Source: Bradyrhizobium sp.
Lineage (GTDB): Bacteria > Pseudomonadota > Alphaproteobacteria > Rhizobiales > Xanthobacteraceae
Direction of reading: 5' to 3'
Length of the DNA stretch: 64,000 nucleotides
NCBI RefSeq assembly: GCF_004799445.1
Contig: NZ_SSNA01000059.1
Location: 62,001 to 126,000 of the forward strand
Below are positions 57,690 to 64,000 of the stretch, one piece after another. Below the pieces are notes generated by a model, which saw nothing but the letters and a program-made list of their open reading frames with translations, searched no databases and had not been told where the DNA came from. How positions within the stretch are numbered: the first letter of the stretch is position 1; each line of letters begins with the position of its first letter. The translations under genes were made by a program, and so were the position numbers.

Positions 57690-58403
57690 TCACTGCTCCT
57701 TCTTGATCGCCCAGGATACGCTCACCGTCACCTGCAGCGTCTCCTCACCCTGCGCCACCGCTGCGCCGGATGCGGCCATGGGCGCGGCGACCCTGCGATA
57801 AAGGATCGGGCCGGGGGCGCCGCCCTCGGTGATGCTGAGCGGCGCGCCCAGCGTGACGCCGGCAGCCCTGGCGTAGATTTCGGCCTTGCGGCGGGCATCG
57901 GCGATCGCCTTTTCGCGGGCCTCGTCGAGAAGTTTCGACGCCTGCGACACCGTGAAGTTGATGCCGCCGATATCGTTCGCGCCGGCGCCCACCAGCGTGT
58001 CGATCACGTTCGCCACCTTGGTGATGTCGCGCAGCCGGATCGTCACCCGGTTGCTGGCGCGATAGCCGACGATGGTGGATGGTCCGCCGGGCCTGCTCGA
58101 CGAATTTTGCGGCTGCAGCGATAGCCGGGAGGTCTGGTAGTCCTTTTCCTCGATGCCGGCACCCTTCAGCGCCAGCAGGACCTTGCCCATCGCCGCGTTA
58201 TTGGCGTCCGAGGCTTCGCGCGCGGTCTTGGCCTCCGAGGTGACGCCGCCGTCGATCTGCGCCAGATCGGGCGGCACCGAGACCTGGGCTTCGCCGGTGA
58301 CGGAAATCATCGCCGGAGGCTCCGTCTGCGCCCGCGCCGGCACAGCGAGCAGCGTGCCCGCGGCGAGCGCGAGAATGATCGGGAGGGAAATGCGATGCTT
58401 CAT
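57690..58403 (-). CDS. SIMPL-domain (DUF541) periplasmic protein
   Basis: 237 aa. Signal peptide (ISLPIILALAAGTLLAVPARAQ). SIMPL-domain features are PAMISVTGEAQVSVPPDLAQIDGGVTSEAKTA-like opening repeats, YRASNRVTIRLRDITKVANVID, INFTVSQASKLLDEAREKAIADARRKAEIYA and a C-terminal strand ending VTVSWAI. Family members include oxidative-stress and cell-envelope proteins; the molecular activity is unknown. Its ATG lies 4 bases after the stop of the upstream GyrI-like gene, so the two are co-translated. Confidence 0.88.
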   Translation of the reverse strand: MKHRISLPIILALAAGTLLAVPARAQTEPPAMISVTGEAQVSVPPDLAQIDGGVTSEAKTAREASDANNAAMGKVLLALKGAGIEEKDYQTSRLSLQPQNSSSRPGGPSTIVGYRASNRVTIRLRDITKVANVIDTLVGAGANDIGGINFTVSQASKLLDEAREKAIADARRKAEIYARAAGVTLGAPLSITEGGAPGPILYRRVAAPMAASGAAVAQGEETLQVTVSVSWAIKKEQ

Positions 58404-58407
58404 GGTC

Positions 58408-59106
58408 TCACTTCAGCGGAACGTAGACATTGATCACCAGCTTGTCTTCCGCCGTCTTCAGCGGATCGGTGATGTATTCCTCGATGAAGGTATCCTTGGC
58501 TTCAAGTTTCTTGTCGTCGAGGTGATTGGTGATGGCCTCATAGGTGTTGTCCATGTTTTCGTAGGATCCGCGGTGGACAAACTTCAACGCCTTGCCATCG
58601 GGCGACTTGCCCATGCTCATGGCCTTGGTCAGATTCTTCGGATCCTGATCGACCGGGATCTCGGCCAGAAACGTGAAACCGGTATCGTCGGTGGACGTAT
58701 AGACGATCATCGCATTGCCCGTTGGCTTGATGCCCTGCTTGTCCAGCAACGTTGACAGCGCATTGAACGAAGCTATCAGGGTGTCGAACGCCGAATCCCA
58801 GTTGGCATTGCCCTTCATCACGACCACCGTTTTCGGCGCCAGCGTGATTTCCTCGCCGAACGGATCGGCCGTCTGGACCGGCGCGGGTGATGGCGGCGTC
58901 GGCGCTGGTGTTGCCGCGGCTGCCGGCGGAGCAGCCGTTGGGCTGGCTGACGGAGCCGGGGCGGGTGTTGCGGGGGTTGCCGGCGTGCCGGCAGCGGGAG
59001 GAACCGGCGCCGGCGATTGCGCCAGCGCAGCGCCGAGGCCCAACGAAATCGCGGCTACCGGGACCAATGCGACCATGGCCTGGCGGAAAAAGCGGGGGAA
59101 ATTCAT
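58408..59106 (-). CDS. Exported GyrI-like (SOUL/AraC effector-type) domain protein
   Basis: 232 aa. Signal peptide (MVALVPVAAISLGLGAALAQ) and a Pro/Ala/Thr linker to about residue 80. A GyrI-like domain follows: TLAPKTVVVMKGNANWDSAFDTLIASF, MIVYTSTDDTGFTFLAEIPVD, ALKFVHRGSYENMDNTYEAI and DTFIEEYITDP. GyrI-like domains usually bind small ligands in cytoplasmic regulators. An exported one, tethered by a Pro-rich spacer, points to a periplasmic ligand-binding role. It is coupled to the SIMPL gene. Confidence 0.8.
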   Translation of the reverse strand: MNFPRFFRQAMVALVPVAAISLGLGAALAQSPAPVPPAAGTPATPATPAPAPSASPTAAPPAAAATPAPTPPSPAPVQTADPFGEEITLAPKTVVVMKGNANWDSAFDTLIASFNALSTLLDKQGIKPTGNAMIVYTSTDDTGFTFLAEIPVDQDPKNLTKAMSMGKSPDGKALKFVHRGSYENMDNTYEAITNHLDDKKLEAKDTFIEEYITDPLKTAEDKLVINVYVPLK

Positions 59107-59417
59107 ATTCGGTATTCTCCATGGCCGTGATCAGCGGTCGCGCCGTGGCTCGCACGTCCCGATTCACGGGCGGCGAAGGCACCTTAATTCTAACACGCCG
59201 GCTCGTCTCTCGTCCCGTGCCAGATATTTCATGGGCCTCCCTGCCCGGTAAAGGTCCCCGACACAGATTCACCACACTGGTCAATCCGCCGCCGTTCGCC
59301 ATATAAGGCAGGCACCAGTGCCGCCGATTTGACGTTCCTGCACCATTGCCGCGAGCCCGCGCCGGAAACGTCAAAGCGAACAGCGGCTCTGGCAATGGTT
59401 GCTAGTCGGGAAATTCC
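59107..59417. other. Divergent promoter region between the GyrI-like gene and dapF
   Basis: This 311-base region is without a gene. It must contain both divergent promoters; I cannot place -35/-10 elements with confidence. Confidence 0.5.
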
Positions 59418-60290
59418 ATGAGCGCGCTCGCCAACCACAGCTTTGCCAAGATGAACGGTATCGGCAACGAAATCGTGGTGGTCGATCTGCGCGACCAGGC
59501 CGCCCTCGTCACGTCGGAGGACGCCCGCGCGGTGGCCTCGCCCAAGGGCGTGCATTATGACCAGCTGATGGTGCTGCAGCCGCCGCGCCTTGCGGGCACC
59601 GAGGCCTTCATCCGCATCTACAACAGCGACGGCTCGGAAGCGGCGGCCTGCGGCAACGGCATGCGCTGCGTGGCGCGCCGGCTGTTCGAGGCCAGCGGCC
59701 AGACCAAGGCCACCTTCGAGACCAAGGCCGGCCTCCTGAACTGCTGGCAGGGACCGTCCGGCGATCTCTACACCGTCGACATGGGCCCGCCGAAATTCGG
59801 CTGGAAGGATATTCCGCTGGCCGAGGAGTTTCGCGACACCAGGTCCATCGAGCTGCAGATCGGCCCGATCGATGCGCCGGTGCTGCACACGCCATCCGTG
59901 GTCAGCATGGGTAATCCGCATGCGATCTTCTGGGTCGACGACGTCGATGCCTACGATCTCGCCCGCTTCGGGCCGCTCCTGGAAAATCATCCGATCTTTC
60001 CGGAGCGCGCCAACATCACGCTGGCCCACATCGTCGATCGCGACCACATCACGATCCGTACCTGGGAGCGTGGTGCGGGACTGACGAAAGCCTGTGGCTC
60101 GGCGGCCTGCGCCACGGCGGTGGCCGCGGCACGATTGAAGCGCGCCAATCGCAACGTCCAGATCATGCTGCCCGGCGGCGAACTTTCGATCGAGTGGCGG
60201 CAGGGCGACGACCACGTGCTGATGACGGGCACGGCGACGTTCGAATATGAAGGCCGCTTCGATCCGGCGCTGTTTGCGTCGGTCGCTTAA
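59418..60290 (+). CDS. dapF: Diaminopimelate epimerase
   Basis: 290 aa. The two catalytic Cys lie in [17 protein letters not shown] and [18 protein letters not shown]. The N-terminal [18 protein letters not shown] and [14 protein letters not shown] complete the family pattern. It epimerises LL- to meso-diaminopimelate for lysine and peptidoglycan. Its stop is 4 bases before mtaB, with which it is co-transcribed. Confidence 0.97.
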   Translation: MSALANHSFAKMNGIGNEIVVVDLRDQAALVTSEDARAVASPKGVHYDQLMVLQPPRLAGTEAFIRIYNSDGSEAAACGNGMRCVARRLFEASGQTKATFETKAGLLNCWQGPSGDLYTVDMGPPKFGWKDIPLAEEFRDTRSIELQIGPIDAPVLHTPSVVSMGNPHAIFWVDDVDAYDLARFGPLLENHPIFPERANITLAHIVDRDHITIRTWERGAGLTKACGSAACATAVAAARLKRANRNVQIMLPGGELSIEWRQGDDHVLMTGTATFEYEGRFDPALFASVA

Positions 60291-60294
60291 GACC

Positions 60295-61566
60295 ATGAGC
60301 GTCGAAATCGTCACCTTCGGCTGCCGCCTCAACGCCTTTGAATCCGAAGTGGTTCGCGTCGAAGCCGAGCGCGCCGGGCTCACCGAGACCATCGTCATCA
60401 ACAGTTGCGCAGTCACCGGCGAGGCTGTCGCACAGGCGCGGCAGTCGATCCGCCGGCTGAAGCGCGAGCGGCCTTCGTCCCGGATCGTGGTGACCGGCTG
60501 CGCGGCGCAGACCCAGCCGGAAATGTTCGCCGAGATGGCCGAGGTCGATCGGGTCGTCGGCAATGCCGACAAGATGCAGGGTGAAAGCTGGCGCCAGACG
60601 CGTGCGGCACTCGATTCGCTCGCGACGTTCGGCGTCGCGGCAGGCGAAAAGATCGCGGTCGCCGACATCATGGCGGTCGGCGAGATGGCGCCGCACCTTC
60701 TGGAGGGATTTCAAAAGGGCCTGCCGCGGGTGTTCGTGCAGGTGCAGAACGGCTGCGATCACCGCTGCACCTTCTGCATCATTCCCTATGGCCGTGGCAA
60801 TTCGCGCTCGGTGCCGATGGGCGCTGTCGTCGAGCAGGTCCGCGCGCTGGTCGAGCGCGGCCACGCCGAGATCGTGCTGACCGGCGTTGATTTGACCAGC
60901 TACGGCGCGGATCTGCCGGGTACCCCGAAACTCGGCCAACTGACCAAGCAGATCCTGCGGCATGTGCCGGAATTGAAGCGGTTGCGGATTTCATCGGTCG
61001 ATTCGATCGAGGTCGATCGCGATCTGCTCGATGTGATCGCGGCGGATGAACGTCTGATGCCGCATCTGCACCTTTCGCTGCAGTCGGGCGATGACCTGAT
61101 CCTGAAACGGATGAAACGGCGGCATTCCCGCAGGGAAGCGATCGATTTCTGCGCCCAGGTGCGGCGGCTGCGGCCGGACATCGCGCTCGGCGCCGATATC
61201 ATCGCGGGCTTCCCGACCGAGACCGAGGAGATGTTCGCCCGCTCGCAGGATTTGGTCGAGGCGTGCGGCCTGACATTCCTGCATGTGTTTCCCTATTCGC
61301 CGCGCCCGGGCACGCCGGCTGCGCGAATGCCACAAGTTATGGGCCCGGAGATTCGCGAACGCGCGAAACGCTTGCGCGCGGCTGGGGAGGCCGCCATGCA
61401 GCGGCGGCTCGAATCGGAAATCGGCGCGACGCGCCAGGTTCTGATCGAAAGCGCCACGCAGGGCCGCACCGAACATTTTTTGCCGGTAGCGATCAGCCGG
61501 GATACGCAAGGCGCGGTGCGGACGCTCACGATCGCGGGAAATGATGGCGCGCGGCTGACGGTGTGA
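60295..61566 (+). CDS. mtaB: tRNA t6A37 methylthiotransferase MtaB
   Basis: 423 aa from the ATG at 60295 (MSVEIVTFGCRLN); the frame opens at 60247. The UPF0004 domain Cys are in FGCRLNAFES, INSCAVTGEA and VTGCAAQTQPE. The radical-SAM motif is NGCDHRCTFCIIPYGRGNSRS, and the TRAM-like end is short. It converts t6A37 to ms2t6A37 in tRNAs reading A-starting codons. Its neighbour dapF is unrelated in function, but dapF-mtaB-ftsY order is common in this bacterial group (from memory). Confidence 0.93.
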   Translation: MSVEIVTFGCRLNAFESEVVRVEAERAGLTETIVINSCAVTGEAVAQARQSIRRLKRERPSSRIVVTGCAAQTQPEMFAEMAEVDRVVGNADKMQGESWRQTRAALDSLATFGVAAGEKIAVADIMAVGEMAPHLLEGFQKGLPRVFVQVQNGCDHRCTFCIIPYGRGNSRSVPMGAVVEQVRALVERGHAEIVLTGVDLTSYGADLPGTPKLGQLTKQILRHVPELKRLRISSVDSIEVDRDLLDVIAADERLMPHLHLSLQSGDDLILKRMKRRHSRREAIDFCAQVRRLRPDIALGADIIAGFPTETEEMFARSQDLVEACGLTFLHVFPYSPRPGTPAARMPQVMGPEIRERAKRLRAAGEAAMQRRLESEIGATRQVLIESATQGRTEHFLPVAISRDTQGAVRTLTIAGNDGARLTV

Positions 61567-61593
61567 GTTGCAAGGGCGCCCGCATTTTCGACC

Positions 61594-61682
61594 GTCATTG
61601 CGAGGAGCGCTTGCGACGAAGCAATCCAGCTTTTTGCTCTGTGACCGGCTTGTGGATTGCTTCGCTTGCGCTCGCAATGACG
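61594..61682. repeat. GTCATTGCGAG-family intergenic palindrome
   Basis: GTCATTGCGAGGAGCGCTTG...GAAGCAATCCAG and TGGATTGCTTCGCTTGCGCTCGCAATGAC arms. It lies between the convergent mtaB and pseudouridine synthase genes. Confidence 0.85.
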
Positions 61683-61686
61683 AGTT

Positions 61687-62409
61687 TCACTCCCCGTTCC
61701 ACCCGCATGCCATGAGCCGTTCCCGCAAATGCGCGGGCGCCGGGGCCGTCACGCGCACCGGATCTTTGTTTTTCGAGATCGGGATCACGATCTCGCGGGA
61801 ATGCAGATGCAGCCGCGGCTCGCCGAAACGCGGGCCGTTGCCGTAAATATTGTCGCCGACGATCGGCCAGCCCATCGCGGCCGAATGCACGCGCAATTGA
61901 TGGGTGCGGCCGGTGACCGGTTCGAGCGCGAGCCAGCTAAGGCCGTTTCCGCGCCCCAGCACTTTCCAGTTGGTGATGGCCGACTGGCCTTCCGGATCCG
62001 GTTTTTGCCACCAGCCGCGCTCGGCGTTGAGGCGGCCGAGCGGCATGTCGATGGTGCCTTCGTTCTCGACCGGGCCGCCTTCGACCACCGCCCAATAGGT
62101 CTTTGCAATTTTACCATGCTTGAACAACAGGCCGAGCGACGCCGTCGCCTTGCGATGGCGTCCCAGCACGAGGCAGCCTGACGTATCGCGGTCGAGCCGA
62201 TGGGCGAGAACCGGAGGACGCGGCAGGCCAAATCGCAGCGCGTCGAACGAGGTTTCGAGGTTGGCCCCGCCTTTTGGTCCGCGATGTACCGGCAGGCCTG
62301 CAGGCTTGTCGATCACCAGCATCAGCCCGTCGCGATGGAGCACGCGGGCCTGGATTTCATCCGCGGTCAGCTCGGGAAGCTGGATCGATCGGTCAAGACT
62401 TTCGCTCAT
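61687..62409 (-). CDS. RluA-family RNA pseudouridine synthase
   Basis: 240 aa. The catalytic Asp lies in AHRLDRDTSGCLVLGR. ADEIQARVLHRDGLMLVIDKPAGLPVHRGPKG and LEPVTGRTHQLRVHSAAMGWPIVGD are the usual RluA core motifs. No S4 domain is present, so it resembles the RluA/TruC-type short enzymes rather than RluD. It isomerises uridine in rRNA or tRNA; the site cannot be told. It is divergent from ftsY, with 28 bases between start codons. Confidence 0.9.
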   Translation of the reverse strand: MSESLDRSIQLPELTADEIQARVLHRDGLMLVIDKPAGLPVHRGPKGGANLETSFDALRFGLPRPPVLAHRLDRDTSGCLVLGRHRKATASLGLLFKHGKIAKTYWAVVEGGPVENEGTIDMPLGRLNAERGWWQKPDPEGQSAITNWKVLGRGNGLSWLALEPVTGRTHQLRVHSAAMGWPIVGDNIYGNGPRFGEPRLHLHSREIVIPISKNKDPVRVTAPAPAHLRERLMACGWNGE

Positions 62410-62437
62410 GGCCCGAAACCGCTAACACGTCCCCAAC

Positions 62438-63385
62438 ATGAACGATACCACTCCCGAAACGACAAAACTGAGCTGGTGGCGGCGGCTGTCCGGCGGCCTC
62501 AAACGAACGTCGAGCTCGCTCGGGGCGGCGGTGGCCGACCTCGTCACCAAGCGCAAGCTCGACCGCGCGATGCTCGAAGATATCGAGGACGTGCTGCTGC
62601 GTGCCGACCTCGGAACCGAGGTCGCGGCGCGCATTGCCGCGGCCGTGGGTGTTGGCCGCTACGACAAGTCGATCTCGGCAGACGACGTGAAATCGGTGGT
62701 CGCGACCGAAGTCGAAAAGGTCCTTGTTGCCGTGGCGAAGCCGCTTGTCATCGATGAGACAAAAAGGCCGTTCGTCATTCTCGTGGTTGGCGTCAACGGT
62801 TCCGGCAAGACCACCACCATCGGCAAGCTCGCGTCCAAACTTTCCGCCGAAGGCCGCAAGGTGATGCTGGCCGCCGGCGACACCTTTCGCGCCGCGGCGA
62901 TCGAGCAGTTGAAGATCTGGGGCGAACGCACCGGATCGCCGGTCATCGCAGGCGCACAGGGTTCGGATTCCGCGAGCCTTGCCTTCAATGCGCTGACGGC
63001 GGCGCGCGATGGAAAGCTCGACGTGCTGCTGGTCGATACCGCCGGCCGCCTGCAGAACAAGGCGGAACTGATGAACGAACTGGAAAAGGTCGTTCGGGTC
63101 ATCAAGAAGGTCGATGGCTCGGCGCCGCATGCGGTGCTGCTGGTGCTTGACGCCACGGTGGGGCAAAATGCGCTGTCGCAGGTCGAGGCGTTTCACCGTA
63201 GTGCTGATGTCACCGGCCTTGTGATGACAAAACTCGACGGCACCGCGCGCGGAGGCATCCTGGTGGCGCTGGCGGAAAAACACCAACTGCCGGTGCATTT
63301 CATCGGCGTCGGCGAGGGCATCGACGATCTCGCGCCGTTCACCGCACGGGATTTTGCGCAGGCGATCGCGGGGATTGAGTCTTAG
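62438..63385 (+). CDS. ftsY: Signal recognition particle receptor FtsY
   Basis: 315 aa. NG domain with a helical N part (WWRRLSGGLKRTSSSLGAAVADLV), P-loop GVNGSGKTTTIGKLA, DTAGRLQNKAELMNEL and TKLDGTARGGILVALA. The acidic A domain of E. coli FtsY is missing, as in many alphaproteobacteria. It docks SRP-ribosome complexes at the membrane, partnering Ffh encoded at 54640. It is followed by a dispersed repeat and yciB. Confidence 0.97.
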   Translation: MNDTTPETTKLSWWRRLSGGLKRTSSSLGAAVADLVTKRKLDRAMLEDIEDVLLRADLGTEVAARIAAAVGVGRYDKSISADDVKSVVATEVEKVLVAVAKPLVIDETKRPFVILVVGVNGSGKTTTIGKLASKLSAEGRKVMLAAGDTFRAAAIEQLKIWGERTGSPVIAGAQGSDSASLAFNALTAARDGKLDVLLVDTAGRLQNKAELMNELEKVVRVIKKVDGSAPHAVLLVLDATVGQNALSQVEAFHRSADVTGLVMTKLDGTARGGILVALAEKHQLPVHFIGVGEGIDDLAPFTARDFAQAIAGIES

Positions 63386-63394
63386 ATTTTTCTT

Positions 63395-63493
63395 GTCATG
63401 CCCCGCGCAGGCGGGGCATCCAGTACGCCGCGCCGTCGGTGGGAATCGAAACGGCGCGGAATACTGGGTCATCCGCTTTCGCGGATGATGACG
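63395..63493. repeat. GTCAT(A/G)CCCCGCGCA-family palindrome
   Basis: Second copy of the 56247-56346 element: GTCATGCCCCGCGCAGGCGG...ATCCAGTACGCCGC on the left, AATACTGGGTCATCCGCTTT...GATGATGACG on the right. It lies between ftsY and yciB. Confidence 0.85.
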
Positions 63494-63510
63494 GTAGCAA
63501 CAGGTGACGC

Positions 63511-64000
63511 ATGGACAAGACCCAGCCACATCCGCTGTTCAAGCTCGCGACCGAACTCGGTCCGCTCTTGGTGTTCTTCGTGGCGAACGCCAAATTCCAT
63601 CTGTTCGTGGCCACCGGCGCCTTCATGGTGGCGATCGTGGCGGCGATGATCGCGTCTTATGTTGTGACGCGGCACGTGCCGCTGATGGCGCTGGTCACCG
63701 GCGTCATAGTCATCGTGTTCGGCACGCTGACGCTGGTCTTGCACGATGAAACCTTCATCAAGGTCAAGCCCACCATCATCTACGGTCTGTTCGCCGTCGT
63801 TCTCGGCGGCGGGCTGCTGTTCGGCCGCTCCTTCATCGCGGTCATGTTCGATCAGATGTTCAATCTCACGCCGCAGGGCTGGCGCGTCCTCACCCTCCGC
63901 TGGGCCCTGTTTTTCGTCGCGATGGCGATCCTGAACGAAGTCGTCTGGCGCACCCAGACCACCGATTTCTGGGTGGCGTTCAAGGCGTTCGGTGTGATTC
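63511..64000 (+). CDS. yciB: Septation protein A (YciB), 3' end outside window
   Basis: 163 residues are visible before the window edge; the frame is open at the end. The start ([20 protein letters not shown]) and the hydrophobic segments [39 protein letters not shown] and [20 protein letters not shown] match YciB/Isp[22 protein letters not shown] is its conserved Trp/Asn block. YciB is an inner-membrane protein linked to envelope synthesis and septation. The ATG has a CAGGTGACGC context. Confidence 0.93.
   Translation, partial: MDKTQPHPLFKLATELGPLLVFFVANAKFHLFVATGAFMVAIVAAMIASYVVTRHVPLMALVTGVIVIVFGTLTLVLHDETFIKVKPTIIYGLFAVVLGGGLLFGRSFIAVMFDQMFNLTPQGWRVLTLRWALFFVAMAILNEVVWRTQTTDFWVAFKAFGVI

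Overview
The window is about 64 kb of GC-rich alphaproteobacterial chromosome. Its gene content (Sdh operon, IalB protein, RpMatB-like malonyl-CoA synthetase, TAXI and ABC_sub_bind binding proteins, MsrP-like molybdoenzyme with cytochrome b, E. coli-type ArgG) and its many dispersed intergenic palindromes point to Bradyrhizobium or a close Nitrobacteraceae relative such as Rhodopseudomonas. This is inference from recognised families, not from a search. I saw no tRNA, rRNA, CRISPR array, IS element or prophage.

Layout. 1-5.8 kb: tail of a lipase-like hydrolase, an amine oxidase, TypA/BipA, and a Crp/Fnr regulator divergent from a single-domain response regulator. 5.8-12.2 kb: PhoD-type phosphatase, two TAXI-type binding proteins, pterin carbinolamine dehydratase, a DUF1232 protein and a Sel1-like membrane protein. 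12.4-19.5 kb: quinone oxidoreductase, a dienoyl-CoA-reductase-like SDR, IalB, rlmN, a PAP2 phosphatase and argG. 19.6-23.9 kb: Pro-rich OmpA protein, VOC protein, FkbM methyltransferase and a lipoprotein. 24-28.6 kb: sdhCDAB, read leftward, and a TauE/SafE permease. 28.7-31.7 kb: three head-to-tail orphan ABC_sub_bind genes, the last without a stop codon, running into convergent matB. 33.3-38 kb: SDR, fasciclin protein, cytochrome b plus MsrP-like molybdoprotein, and an MFS exporter. 38-50.2 kb: leuB, asd, leuD and leuC, scattered among small unknowns, a carbonic anhydrase, a CoA ester lyase, a DUF6455 protein and a zincin. 50.5-56.2 kb: the leftward ffh-rpsP-rimM-trmD-rplS translation/SRP cluster, interrupted between rimM and trmD by a tandem pair of exported paralogues. 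56.6-64 kb: metallo-hydrolase, SIMPL and exported GyrI-like pair, dapF-mtaB, an RluA-type pseudouridine synthase, ftsY and the start of the septation protein yciB.

Most of the window is housekeeping: the TCA cycle/respiration (Sdh), leucine (leuB, leuC, leuD), the aspartate family (asd, dapF), arginine (argG), tRNA/rRNA modification (rlmN, trmD, rimM, mtaB, pseudouridine synthase) and co-translational targeting (ffh, ftsY). The accessory signal lies in the ABC_sub_bind trio, the paralogue pair inside the rimM-trmD cluster, the periplasmic redox module, the permease-less TAXI proteins, the exported GyrI/SIMPL pair and several very small proteins. I found no convincing wholly new defence or mobile system.
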